Source of the DNA: Myxococcus xanthus
GTDB taxonomy: Bacteria > Myxococcota > Myxococcia > Myxococcales > Myxococcaceae
Length of the DNA stretch: 64,000 nt
Direction of reading: 5' to 3'
NCBI RefSeq assembly: GCF_006402735.1
Contig: NZ_CP017174.1
Coordinates: forward strand, 1,057,001 to 1,121,000
The notes beneath the pieces are model-generated. The model saw only the letters and a program-made list of their open reading frames with translations. It was not told the DNA's origin and did not search any database. Both the position numbers and the translations under genes were made by a program. Below, piece by piece: positions 17,944 through 26,804 of this stretch. Within the stretch, counting starts at the first letter, position 1. Each line of letters opens with the position of its first letter.

Positions 17944-18588
17944 CTAAATGAGGGAAGTCCTCAGATTCATGACTCCAGTCGTGACAAGACGCCCGAACAT
18001 CGCTGCTGGTAGGTCAAAGTCCATGGATGCGCGGAAGAGGTTCTGGTGCACGAGTACGCCCAGGAATCCTCCAATCAGGCTGTGGGCAGTATGGCGCGCA
18101 TCCACATCCTGCCGGAACTCTCCCGTCTTCTGCCCATGGCGGATGATGTCCTCCAGCGTCGTCGCGTAGATCGCGAGCTTGTCGCGGATGGCCTCTGCCA
18201 CCTGGTCATTCGAATCCGCCGCTTCAGCTGCGAGCATCGCGAAGAAGATTCCGTATTCGCGGTGCTCGCGCAGGAGCAGATGCGCCCGCTCGGAAATCGC
18301 CTGGAACTGCGCTTGCGCCGGCAGTTCGCGGTAGCCGCCGAGCAGTTGGAACTCGCGGACGCAGCGCTGGTGCAACTCTTCAATCGCAGCCAGCAGCAGG
18401 TCTTCCTTGGTGGGGAAGTGCCAGTACAGCGCTCCGGGCGTCATCCGGATGGCGCGAGATAAGTCCGCCATCGTCGTGGCGAGGAAGCCTCGCCTTGCGA
18501 AGAGGTGGATGGCCGCTTCCAGAATGTCCATGCGCGTGCGCGCGGCACGCTCTTGTTTCAGCTCACGTTGGGCGGGTTCCCTGGCCAT
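17944..18588 (-). CDS. TetR-family regulator with IS-derived C-terminus
   Basis: A 214-residue TetR-type repressor. Residues about 20-65 form the DNA-binding domain (ARTRMDILEAAIHLFARRGF, TTMADLSRAI, GALYWHFPTKEDLL); the rest is the helical ligand/dimer domain. The start ATG lies 18 bp after the metallophosphoesterase stop, so the two genes are probably co-transcribed. The C-terminus is abnormal. After GVMN the last codons LRTSLI and the TAG come from the end of the IS4-type element. The original end, reconstructed across the insertion, was GVMN-ATSAE-stop (minus strand, about 12062 down to 12048). Since only the last five residues changed, the protein may still work, but it lost its own terminator. 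Confidence 0.9.
   Translation of the reverse strand: MAREPAQRELKQERAARTRMDILEAAIHLFARRGFLATTMADLSRAIRMTPGALYWHFPTKEDLLLAAIEELHQRCVREFQLLGGYRELPAQAQFQAISERAHLLLREHREYGIFFAMLAAEAADSNDQVAEAIRDKLAIYATTLEDIIRHGQKTGEFRQDVDARHTAHSLIGGFLGVLVHQNLFRASMDFDLPAAMFGRLVTTGVMNLRTSLI
17946..17973 (-). repeat. Right terminal inverted repeat and right target duplication
   Basis: 17946-17964 is the inverted partner of 12072-12090, and 17965-17973 is the second copy of ATTCATGAC. Both lie inside the tetR reading frame: the inverted repeat encodes its last residues (LRTSLI), with its stop codon just beyond. Confidence 0.85.
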
Positions 18589-18606
18589 ACCCGCCGAATC
18601 TATGCA

Positions 18607-20091
18607 TCACGCCAGGAGTGTCACCCGGACGATCTCCGGCGGCGCTCCGACGCGCAGCGGCGGACCCCAGAAGCCTGTTCCCCGGCTGACATACAGGTGC
18701 CGGTCTCCTTCGTGAAACAAACCCGCGTCGTGCTCCCAGATGGCGGAGACCGCCAGCGTGAAGGGGAAGAACTGTCCCCCATGCGTGTGTCCGGAGAGCT
18801 GCAAGCCCATTCCCTCCCGCGCCGCCACCTTCCAGTTCGACGGCTGATGCGCGAGCAGCACCGAGGCCCGCTCGGAATCCCGGCCCGTCGTCGCCGCCGC
18901 CAGGTCATAGCCTTGCGAGAACCCCATCTTGCCCGCCGACCAGTCGTCCACGCCCACCAGGTCGAATGACGCGGCCGTATCTCCAATGCGCACGTGGCGG
19001 TTGCGCAGAACATGCACATCCATTTGCTCCAGCGCCTCCGCCCAGGCAGCGTCGCTCCAGTAGTACTCGTGGTTTCCCGTGACGAAGTAGGTGCCGTGGC
19101 GTGACTTCAGCTCGGACAGCGCCGAGACCGCTGGGGCCAGCGACGCGACGTGTCCGTCCACCAGGTCGCCAGTGATGCACACCAGGTCGGGGCGCAATGC
19201 GTTGCAGCGGCGCACCAACTCGTCCATGAAGCGGCGCCGGATGACCGGGCCCACGTGGATGTCACTCAGGTGGACGATGCTGAAGCCATCCAGCGCCTTG
19301 GGCAGCCCCGGCAGCTTCACCGCCACCTCGTTCACTACCGGCGGATGGAAGGCGCTCCACATCCCGAAGCCCGTCACACCACCTGCGGCCAGCACCGCTC
19401 CGCCGGCTGTCGCCCGAGCAAGGAAGCGTCGACGCTCCACATCCACCGGGGCCGCGGACGTGGCGCCGTCGGCCCCTGTCGCCATTGCCACCGGAGCAGC
19501 TTCGGCGTGCGTCGCCGCCGCGCCGTGTCCACCTGGCGCCATGGCCTCCTGAGTCACCGACACGGACTCCGTGCCCGTCGCCGCCGCGCCGTGTCCGCTC
19601 GTCGCCAAGGCTTCCGGAGTCACTGACACGGACTCCGTGCCAGTCGCCGCCAGCGTGCCGCCAGCCTGTGCCGATCCACCCACCGCATGTGCATGGGACA
19701 CCGATGCCCTCGTGCCGGCGACCTGTGCGCCACCGCGCAGCTCCACCACCGCCGGCTCGCCGCGCGAGCGCTGCATTCGTGCCGCCACCATGCGCACCGT
19801 GGCCAACACTCCGAGCGCGAGCAACAGGTAGATGGCCATGCCCATCCACGTCCACACCGCCGTGGCCACGGCGAAGGTGGAGTCCATGGGAAGGAAGCGC
19901 GTCACCGCCCACGACAGCACCAGCAGTGTGCCCAACACCGTCATGACGCCCATGCCCACGCGCCGCCATGCGCGGTGCTCCGACGTGGCCGCGAAGAGGC
20001 GCCGGTACAGGTAGACGTGGACGGCGACCGTGGCGATGCCGGTGACGAGGGCGAAGAGGATGAAGCGCGCGGTGTCCATGCAGTGCGCCAT
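18607..20091 (-). CDS. Membrane-anchored metallophosphoesterase (YkuE-like)
   Basis: A 494-residue protein with three N-terminal membrane segments (residues about 7-27, 41-63 and 70-93) and a long low-complexity linker with a duplicated block (TESVSVT..A...GHGAAATG). A fourth hydrophobic stretch is preceded by RRRFLARA, a twin-arginine-like motif. The calcineurin-like phosphoesterase domain follows, with metal ligands in LSDIHVG, GDLVDGH, GNHEYYW, LLAHQP and SGHTHGGQ. The topology puts the catalytic domain outside the cytoplasm; substrate unknown, YkuE-like enzymes being the closest resemblance. ATG 20091 or 20079 may be the start; neither has a good ribosome site. The tetR gene follows 18 bp later. 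Confidence 0.85.
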   Translation of the reverse strand: MAHCMDTARFILFALVTGIATVAVHVYLYRRLFAATSEHRAWRRVGMGVMTVLGTLLVLSWAVTRFLPMDSTFAVATAVWTWMGMAIYLLLALGVLATVRMVAARMQRSRGEPAVVELRGGAQVAGTRASVSHAHAVGGSAQAGGTLAATGTESVSVTPEALATSGHGAAATGTESVSVTQEAMAPGGHGAAATHAEAAPVAMATGADGATSAAPVDVERRRFLARATAGGAVLAAGGVTGFGMWSAFHPPVVNEVAVKLPGLPKALDGFSIVHLSDIHVGPVIRRRFMDELVRRCNALRPDLVCITGDLVDGHVASLAPAVSALSELKSRHGTYFVTGNHEYYWSDAAWAEALEQMDVHVLRNRHVRIGDTAASFDLVGVDDWSAGKMGFSQGYDLAAATTGRDSERASVLLAHQPSNWKVAAREGMGLQLSGHTHGGQFFPFTLAVSAIWEHDAGLFHEGDRHLYVSRGTGFWGPPLRVGAPPEIVRVTLLA

Positions 20092-20390
20092 CCTGACCCG
20101 TGCGCGACGCGCTGCAATGCAATCCGGCGTGAAGAAATGTGAACACCTCGTACACGGACATCGCATCAATCCGTGTGGGGTGTTCGCAGCTGGGGCAATC
20201 GCGACCCGAACCCACGTCGCATGTGATTGCAGCATGCAGCCAAGAGAGCGCCTGAGCCATTCTCGCGATACAAGTAACAGCGTGTTGGCCGCATACACCG
20301 GCCTGCCCGAAAGCCACTGAAGGGTCGCCGCGTGTGTAACGGCGAACCGCCTGGCTGACGCGCATGCACCACCTCATCGAGGAGACCCCC

Positions 20391-23300
20391 ATGCCCCCTG
20401 ACATGATGGCGGGAACGCGCCGCCTGTTGATGTGCCTGTTGAGCGCCTTGCTGATGGCTGGCTGCGAGCCCTCGGGGGAGCTCGCCATGCCGGAGACTCC
20501 ACACGCCACGCGCACCCAGCGAGTGGTCGTCACGGCTCCGCCGATGCGCATCGCCGCGGGTGCCCAGCACTCGCTGTATCTGTCGCCCGGAGGCGACGTG
20601 TGGGCCTGGGGCGGCAATGGCTCCGGCCAGCTTGGCGGGGCGGAGACGTCCCTCCTGGGACTGGCGCCGGTGCGGCTGGCGGCGCTAGAGGACATCGTGT
20701 CGGTGGTGTCCGGAGAAGCCCACTCGCTCGCACTGGGCGCGGATGGCACGGTGTGGACGTGGGGCGGCAACAGCTCCGGGCAGCTCGGTGATGGCAGCAC
20801 CACCGACCGCGCGACGCCGATGCGGGTGGCCGGCCTGGACAACGTGGTGGCGGTGGCCGCCGGAGACTTCCACTCGCTGGCGCTGCGCGAGGACGGCACG
20901 GTATGGGCGTGGGGGACGAACTTCCACGGACAGCTCGGCCGGGGACACACCCAGCCGGGGCTCACGCCCGAGCGGGTTCCTGGGTTGAATGGCGTGGTCG
21001 CGCTCGCTGCGGGCTTCGACTTCACCCTGGCCGTGCTCGAGGACGGCACGGTGCGCGCGTGGGGCTCCAACGGCTCTGGCCAATTGGGTGACGGTACCTT
21101 CACCCAGCGCTTGTCTCCCGTGAAGGTCTCCCAGCTCAGCGGCATCACCGCGGTGACGGCGGGCACCTACCACGCGCTGGCGCTGGGCAAGGACGGCGGC
21201 GTGTGGGCGTGGGGCAGCAATGCCTCCGGGCAGCTCGGTGATGGCACGTGGAATGACCGCGCCGTGCCCATGCAGGTGCCGGGACTCGAGCGGGTGAAGG
21301 CCGTGGCCTCCATGGACTCGGATTCGCTGGCGCTGCTCGAAGCGGGCGCCGTGTTCGCGTGGGGTGCCAATGGCTCCGGCCAACTGGGCGATGGAGACAC
21401 CACCGACCGCGCCACGCCGGGACCGGTGCCAGGGCTGAATGCGGTGGCCTCGGTGGTGGGCGGCGCGCAGCACGCGCTGGCCCTGCGAAAAGACGGCACG
21501 CTCTGGGCCTGGGGCGGAGGCCTGTCGGGCCAGCTGGGCCACGGCGGCTCCGAGCGCCACGTGGTGCCCGCGCCGGTGATGCGCCTAGCGGGCGTGACGT
21601 CGATGGCGACCGGCAGCTTCCACTCCCTGGCCGCGCTGGGGGATGGCTCCGTCTGGGCCTGGGGCCGCAACACCTCCGGACAGCTCGGTGATGGCAGCAC
21701 CGCCGAGCGCCACGCCGCGGTGCGCGTGGAGGGGCTCGGCGGCGTTCGCAGCGTCGCCTCGGCCGCCCACCATTCGCTCGCCGTGGGCATGGATGGGACG
21801 GTCTGGGCCTGGGGGCGCAACGCCGCCGGACAGCTGGGGGACGGCACCACCACGGACCGCGCCCGGCCCGTCGCGGTGCCGGGCCTGACGTCGGTGACGG
21901 CGGTGGCCGCGGGCGGCAGTCACGTCCTGGCGCTGCGCAGCGACGGCAGCGTGTGGGCCTGGGGCTACAACGCGCTGGGACAGCTGGGGGACGGCACGAC
22001 GGTGGACCGGTTGACGCCGGTGCGCGTGTCGGGGCTCGGTGCGGTGGTGGCGGTGGCCGCCGGTTCGTACTTCTCCATGGCCCTGCAGTCCGACGGCACG
22101 GTGTGGACGTGGGGCGAGGGCTTCGAGGGACAGCTGGGGGACGGCGGTGGCGTTCAGCGATTGAGTCCGGTGCGTGTGGAGGGACTGGCGAACGTCACCC
22201 GCGTGGCGGCGGGCTCCGCGCATGCGCTGGCCGTGCGCGGCGACGGCACGGTGTGGGCGTGGGGCGACAATGGTGAAGGGCAGCTCGGGGACGGCTCCTG
22301 GGCGGACCGCTTCCGTCCGGTGCAGGTGCCGGGGCTGCAGGGCATCACCGCCGTCAGCGGTGGCCGCTCCCACTCCATGGCGTTGCAAGGCGATGGCACG
22401 GTGCGCGCGTGGGGCTACAACGGTTACGGCCAGCTCGGAGACGGAACGCTCACCTCTCGCGTGCGGCCCGCCCTCATCCCCGGCCTGACTGGCATCCAGG
22501 CGCTCCACCCCAGCCACCTGCACGTGCTCGCGCTGCACGTGGATGGGACGTTGCGCGGGTGGGGCTACAACCGCTTCGGCCAGCTGGGCCTGGGCGCCGC
22601 GGGGTGGAGCGCCCTGCCGGTGCAGGTGCGTGGCATTGGCCGCGTGGACCGGTTGTCCGTCGGCCGCGCGCACACGCTGATGGTACGCGCCGATGGCACG
22701 GTGATGGCCTGGGGAGAGAATGGCTCGGGCCAACTGGGCGACGGCACCTCTACCCACCGCGCGGGACCGGTGTCCGTGCGCGGCGTGCCCTGTGTCCGCT
22801 CGGTCGCCAGCGGCTTGCGGCACTCGCTGGCGCTGGCGTGTGACGGCACCGTCTGGGCCTGGGGCGCGAACGGGCGGGGGCAGCTGGGGGATGGCACCGC
22901 CACCCCGCGCGTGACGCCGGGGCTGGTGGAGGGGCTTCGGGGCGTGGTGGCGCTGGCGGCGGGGGGAGACGCGTCGGTGGCGCTGCGCGCGGATGGCTCC
23001 GTGTGGAGCTGGGGCGGCAACGCCAGTGGCCAGCTGGGGGACGGCACCACTACTGACCGCGCCCTGCCGGCCCACCTCGAGCACCTCTCCAACGTGGTGG
23101 CCGTGGCCGTGGGCGAAACGCACGCCCTGGCGGTGGGCGAGGACGGCGCGTTGTGGGCCTGGGGCGCGAATGGCTCGGGCCAGTTGGGAGATGGGGGCAC
23201 CGAGCCGAGCCTGACGCCGGTGCGCGTGAAGGGGCTGGAGCGTGTGGCGTCCGTGGCGGCCGGGCGCGCCTTCTCGGTGGCGGTGCGCGACGACGGCACC

Positions 23301-24764
23301 GCGTGGGCCTGGGGCGCGAACCCGTCCGGCCAGCTGGGCGATGGCACCAACCTCGCGCGGAGCGTGCCCAAGCAGGTGGCCTCCGTGAAGGGCATCCGCG
23401 CCATGTCCGCGGGGACCCACCACGTGGTGGCGCTGAGCGCCGACGGCACGGTGTGGACGTGGGGCGACAACACGCTGGGGCAGCTGGGGGATGGCTCGTC
23501 CTCGCCGACGTGGATGTACCCCCGGCAGGTGCCGGAGCTGCGAGGCGTGGAGGCGGTGGCCGCGGGAGAGCAGTTCACCGTGGCTGTGCTGCTGGACGGT
23601 ACCGCCCGCGCCTGGGGCAGCAACGAGTACGGCCAGCTCGGTGATGGGAAGACAGGCCCGCAGCTGACGCCGATGGCGGTGAAAATCGACGGGCCGAAAA
23701 TCCGCCCGCCCGTGCGTGCCGTGCGCGCCTGGGGCCAGCACGCGGTGGTGCAAATGTCGGACGGCACCGTGCAGGCGTGGGGCGACAACGCGTTCGGCCA
23801 GCTGGGAGACGGCACCACCACGCGACGCGCGGTGCCCTTGGAGGTGCGTGGATTGGCGAGCGTGGTGGCCGTGTCCTCGGGCGCCTGGCACTCGCTGGCG
23901 CTGCGCAGTGACGGCACCGTCTGGGCGTGGGGCGCCAATGGCTTCGGTCAGCTCGGGGATGGCACGTCCACTTCGCGCACCAGGCCGGTGCAGGTGGCCG
24001 GGCTGGGGGACGTGGTGGCCATTGGCTCGGGGGGCTACCACGCGCTGGCGGTGCGCTCGGATGGCTCGGTGTGGACGTGGGGCTACAACGCGTTCGGCCA
24101 GCTGGGGGACGGCACCGCGGAGTCGCGCTCCCTGCCCATCCGGGTGGAGGGGCTGGAGGGCGTGGTGGCCGTGGCGGGCGGAGACCACTACTCGCTGGCG
24201 CTGCACTCGGACGGCACCCTGTCCGCGTGGGGCAACAACGCGTCGGGCCAGTTGGGAGACGGCACCGGCACCACCCGCTACTCGCGCGTGGGGGTGAAGG
24301 GCGTGGACGGCGTGGTGGACGTGCGCGCGGGCGCGGCGCACACGGTGGCGCTGCGGGGCGACGGCACCGTGTGGACGTGGGGCGACAACGCGTTCGGTCA
24401 GCTGGGGGACGGCACCAGCGGCACGCGGATGCGCCTGGTGCCCCGGCCGGTGCCGAGCCTGTCCTCGGTGTCCGCCGTGGGCGCGGGGGCTCGCCACGCG
24501 TTCGCCGTGGGGCTCAAGGGCGCGGTGTGGACGTGGGGCCGCAACTCGCACGGCCAGCTGGGGCTGGGGGACAACGCGAACCGGACGGAGCCCCTGCGCG
24601 TGCGGGAGCTGACGGACGTCACCGTGGTGTCGGGCGGGGCGGATTTCTCCCTGGCGATGAAGCGCGACGGCACGGTGCTGAGCTGGGGCTCCAGCCTCTA
24701 CGGCACGTTGGGCCTGGGCGCCGCGGGGCAGCGCTCGTCACCCGGGCAGGTGGCGCTGCCCTGA
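20391..24764 (+). CDS. Lipoprotein with 28 RCC1 (beta-propeller) repeats
   Basis: A 1,457-residue lipoprotein. I chose ATG 20391 because GAGGAG lies 6 bp upstream. The signal peptide ends LLMAGC (lipobox Cys25). The rest is RCC1-type repeats of about 50 residues, each with a core like DGTVWAWGxNxxGQLGDGT. I count 27 GQLG cores and one final GTLG, 28 in all. RCC1 folds as a seven-bladed propeller, so 28 units would make four propellers. Repeats are close enough at DNA level to leave long shadow frames and allow recombination. A surface binding or scaffold role is plausible; no catalytic motif is visible. It diverges from the metallophosphoesterase across about 300 bp (20092-20390) in which I recognise no motif. 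Confidence 0.88.
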   Translation: MPPDMMAGTRRLLMCLLSALLMAGCEPSGELAMPETPHATRTQRVVVTAPPMRIAAGAQHSLYLSPGGDVWAWGGNGSGQLGGAETSLLGLAPVRLAALEDIVSVVSGEAHSLALGADGTVWTWGGNSSGQLGDGSTTDRATPMRVAGLDNVVAVAAGDFHSLALREDGTVWAWGTNFHGQLGRGHTQPGLTPERVPGLNGVVALAAGFDFTLAVLEDGTVRAWGSNGSGQLGDGTFTQRLSPVKVSQLSGITAVTAGTYHALALGKDGGVWAWGSNASGQLGDGTWNDRAVPMQVPGLERVKAVASMDSDSLALLEAGAVFAWGANGSGQLGDGDTTDRATPGPVPGLNAVASVVGGAQHALALRKDGTLWAWGGGLSGQLGHGGSERHVVPAPVMRLAGVTSMATGSFHSLAALGDGSVWAWGRNTSGQLGDGSTAERHAAVRVEGLGGVRSVASAAHHSLAVGMDGTVWAWGRNAAGQLGDGTTTDRARPVAVPGLTSVTAVAAGGSHVLALRSDGSVWAWGYNALGQLGDGTTVDRLTPVRVSGLGAVVAVAAGSYFSMALQSDGTVWTWGEGFEGQLGDGGGVQRLSPVRVEGLANVTRVAAGSAHALAVRGDGTVWAWGDNGEGQLGDGSWADRFRPVQVPGLQGITAVSGGRSHSMALQGDGTVRAWGYNGYGQLGDGTLTSRVRPALIPGLTGIQALHPSHLHVLALHVDGTLRGWGYNRFGQLGLGAAGWSALPVQVRGIGRVDRLSVGRAHTLMVRADGTVMAWGENGSGQLGDGTSTHRAGPVSVRGVPCVRSVASGLRHSLALACDGTVWAWGANGRGQLGDGTATPRVTPGLVEGLRGVVALAAGGDASVALRADGSVWSWGGNASGQLGDGTTTDRALPAHLEHLSNVVAVAVGETHALAVGEDGALWAWGANGSGQLGDGGTEPSLTPVRVKGLERVASVAAGRAFSVAVRDDGTAWAWGANPSGQLGDGTNLARSVPKQVASVKGIRAMSAGTHHVVALSADGTVWTWGDNTLGQLGDGSSSPTWMYPRQVPELRGVEAVAAGEQFTVAVLLDGTARAWGSNEYGQLGDGKTGPQLTPMAVKIDGPKIRPPVRAVRAWGQHAVVQMSDGTVQAWGDNAFGQLGDGTTTRRAVPLEVRGLASVVAVSSGAWHSLALRSDGTVWAWGANGFGQLGDGTSTSRTRPVQVAGLGDVVAIGSGGYHALAVRSDGSVWTWGYNAFGQLGDGTAESRSLPIRVEGLEGVVAVAGGDHYSLALHSDGTLSAWGNNASGQLGDGTGTTRYSRVGVKGVDGVVDVRAGAAHTVALRGDGTVWTWGDNAFGQLGDGTSGTRMRLVPRPVPSLSSVSAVGAGARHAFAVGLKGAVWTWGRNSHGQLGLGDNANRTEPLRVRELTDVTVVSGGADFSLAMKRDGTVLSWGSSLYGTLGLGAAGQRSSPGQVALP

Positions 24765-24783
24765 GCCGGGCATCAGGGCCTGT

Positions 24784-24948
24784 TCAGAGGGTGCGGCGGG
24801 CGGTCCGCATCCGCACCCGGTACTTCTTGGGCGGGCGTTTCCTGAGCCGGGCCCGGTACGTGCCATGCGCGCGCCGGGCCGGGCGGGAGCGTCGGCTGAT
24901 GGTTTTCCTGCGACCCGCGCCGGGGGTGCGTCGACGAGGAGCTTTCAT
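24784..24948 (-). CDS. Small, extremely basic hypothetical protein
   Basis: A 54-residue open frame from ATG 24948, rich in Arg and Lys (RRRTPGAGRRKTISRRSRPARR, ending RMRTARRTL), with no signal peptide or hydrophobic segment. It starts 20 bp after the stop of the gene at 24969-25568, same strand, and could be its operon partner. The composition would suit nucleic-acid binding, but high-GC DNA often gives Arg-rich spurious frames and no clear ribosome site is visible, so the call is weak. Confidence 0.35.
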   Translation of the reverse strand: MKAPRRRTPGAGRRKTISRRSRPARRAHGTYRARLRKRPPKKYRVRMRTARRTL

Positions 24949-24968
24949 GGGTGCATCCGGCGCGTGCG

Positions 24969-25568
24969 CTAAGGCTTCTCCGTGAGCGGGCGGGGCGTCG
25001 TCAGCTCGGAGCCGATCTGCCGCCACTCCTGCGCGTAGGCGCCGCGAGCGAAGGCGCGCAGGTCGTCGGACGTCACCGTGCCCCGCGCCATGGCGGTCCC
25101 CAGCGCGCGCACGACGGCGTTGCGGTGCGGCTGCTCGACGTAGGGATTGCCCTCGCGGAACACCTCACCGAAGAGCGACTCCAAGCGGCCGTCCTGCTTC
25201 AGACGCTCGACGATGCGGGCCTGCGATGCGGGCTCGTTCGCGTGCGCGTGCAGCATGGCGGAGGCGAGCCCGCCCTGGGCGTCCGCCTGGTCGGGAAACT
25301 CGGAGAGCAGCTCCAGCTCCGCGTCAGCGCCCGCGATGGCAGTGGCGTCCGGAGGCGGAGGCGGCGCCGTTACCCCGCGCTGGGCGGGGCGCCGGTCGGG
25401 CTCGAAGTCGCTGCGGCCCTGGAACGTCTGCACCGTGCGGTGCGCCTGGACGCCCTTCGTCCCCTGGGTGGCGGTGCCGGAGGCCGGCCGCTGCTCCGGG
25501 GCGCTGGCGCGCTCATGCACCGGGCCCTTGGGCGAGGACGGACGGTTACCACCATCAATGCGAGACAT
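24969..25568 (-). CDS. Hypothetical protein, Pro-rich N-terminus
   Basis: 199 residues, family not recognised. Residues 1-75 are disordered-looking (Pro, Gly, Arg, Gln, with a PPPPPP run near 70). Residues 80-190 look folded and helical (ELELLSEFPDQA, RIVERLKQDGRLESLFGEV, AVVRALGTAMARG). There is no signal peptide. ATG 25568 is preceded by TGGAGCCCCCC, a reasonable ribosome site. Its 141-bp gap to the esterase gene leaves open whether it has its own promoter. Confidence 0.7.
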   Translation of the reverse strand: MSRIDGGNRPSSPKGPVHERASAPEQRPASGTATQGTKGVQAHRTVQTFQGRSDFEPDRRPAQRGVTAPPPPPDATAIAGADAELELLSEFPDQADAQGGLASAMLHAHANEPASQARIVERLKQDGRLESLFGEVFREGNPYVEQPHRNAVVRALGTAMARGTVTSDDLRAFARGAYAQEWRQIGSELTTPRPLTEKP

Positions 25569-25709
25569 GGGGGGCTCCAGGGATGGGGCCCGGTGCGGAC
25601 AGAGCTCCGGGAATTCCCATGTAGGTTATCGGGCGCGGTGCGGCTCCAGTTGCGTCCCACCTCTAACGTGCGTCCGCCGGAGCGTCCCCGCACGGCGGGC
25701 GCGCCCGCG

Positions 25710-26795
25710 TCATCGCCCGGAAAAACGCAATGACTCCCGGCGCTTGGCGGGCGGGGGAGGGAAGTGGCGCTCCAGGCCGTGTACCAGGTCTTCACGCCAC
25801 GCAGGGTAGTTGTGCCCACCGCTGTACTCCCTGAGTTCCACCTGATGCCCGGCTTCTGAGAGCACGGGAACGATGCGGCGGTTGCCCTCCAGCAAGCCCT
25901 CGAAGCGGCCGCAGTCAAGCCAGACATCCAGCGGGCGGCGGGGTGGGGGCCGCGCCAGGTCGAAGACGACGAAGTCATGGCCCTCCACCGCGAAGGCCCC
26001 GGACTGCGACAGCACCCGGCCGAAGACGTCCGGCATGCGCAGGCCGGTGTAGAGCGCCATCAACCCGCCCAGCGAGGCCCCGAGTACCGCGTGGGCACCG
26101 GGGCTGCGCCGCTCGTCCACCAGCGACAGCTTCTGGCGCGCCAGCGGCAGCACCTTCCACTTCAACAGCCCCACCGTGTACTCGCTGCAGGCGTACTCCA
26201 TGCTGCGCGTCTCGCCGCCATTGCACACGAGCGCCAGGGCCACCGGACGCATGCGGCCTTCGGCCATCAGGGTGTCCACCAGCTCCGGAAGGCGGACGCG
26301 GCGCAGATAGTCCTCGCCGTCGTACACCACCACCAAGGGCACCGGCGCGTCCGTGGGCGGCGCGTACAGGTACACCCGGCGCTGGCCCGGCAGGTCCACG
26401 TCTCCTGTGTCCACCACGTGCCGGGTGACGCGGCCCCGAGGCGCGCCGCGCGGGTGCCGGGCGGGCAGGGACGAGCGGGCCTGGGGCATGTGGAACGAAT
26501 GGTTGATGCCGCCAAAGCCATTGTCGGAGGGGTGGCGGTTGAGCGGGTCCTCCACGCGCCGGCCGCGCGGGTCCTCCAGCGCGTATTCGACGTAGGCATC
26601 CGCGGGCAGCGTCAGCGTGCGAGCCCACAGTCCGGGCGCCACGCGCTTGAGGGGCAGCGGCTTGCCGCGCCAGTCCTGGAAGTCACCTTGGAGGCAGATG
26701 GGGCCCCGGCCTCGCCACACGAAGGTGGCGGTGTCGGAGTCGATGACGGGCGTTCCCTCGGCGCGGGCCCGCGCCTCCAGTGTCTTCGCGTCCAT
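25710..26795 (-). CDS. Enterochelin-esterase-like alpha/beta hydrolase
   Basis: 361 residues of the esterase D / enterochelin esterase type. The N-terminal third (about 20-110) resembles the small beta-sandwich of Fes-like proteins (VWRGRGPICLQGDFQDW, NHSFHMP). The hydrolase domain follows with strand PLVVVYDGEDYL, the nucleophile elbow GASLGG (Ser in HAVLGASLGGL) and the catalytic His in YSGGHNYPAWRE. There is no signal peptide. It begins 9 bp after the epimerase stop, so it is third in the minus-strand operon 28270-25710. The natural substrate may be a siderophore or another ester. Confidence 0.82.
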   Translation of the reverse strand: MDAKTLEARARAEGTPVIDSDTATFVWRGRGPICLQGDFQDWRGKPLPLKRVAPGLWARTLTLPADAYVEYALEDPRGRRVEDPLNRHPSDNGFGGINHSFHMPQARSSLPARHPRGAPRGRVTRHVVDTGDVDLPGQRRVYLYAPPTDAPVPLVVVYDGEDYLRRVRLPELVDTLMAEGRMRPVALALVCNGGETRSMEYACSEYTVGLLKWKVLPLARQKLSLVDERRSPGAHAVLGASLGGLMALYTGLRMPDVFGRVLSQSGAFAVEGHDFVVFDLARPPPRRPLDVWLDCGRFEGLLEGNRRIVPVLSEAGHQVELREYSGGHNYPAWREDLVHGLERHFPPPPAKRRESLRFSGR

Positions 26796-26804
26796 CCGCG
26801 CACC

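Larger units (their letters stand above)
12072..17964 (-). mobile_element. IS4-type element enlarged by nested IS66, IS21 and IS3 insertions
   Basis: The outer element is bounded by 19-bp inverted ends (16/19 identical) and flanked by the 9-bp direct repeat ATTCATGAC. Its minus-strand transposase is split: the N-terminal part lies at 17093-17869 and the C-terminal part at 12094-12304. Between them sit an IS66 left part (12305-13440), a complete IS21 (about 13433-15999) and an IS3 right part (about 15992-17092). The piece of the IS4 transposase between the fragments, probably 60-70 codons by comparison with the family, is missing. The right end of IS66 and the left end of IS3 are also missing, so deletion accompanied or followed the insertions. 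The whole unit interrupts the last codons of the tetR gene at 17944. Confidence 0.85.

Noticed and set aside
21585..24551. 988-codon open frame antisense to the RCC1 gene
   Set aside because: It mirrors the RCC1 repeats codon by codon (His/Arg/Gly/Ala-rich) and arises from repeat structure and high GC. No start signal or protein-like composition.
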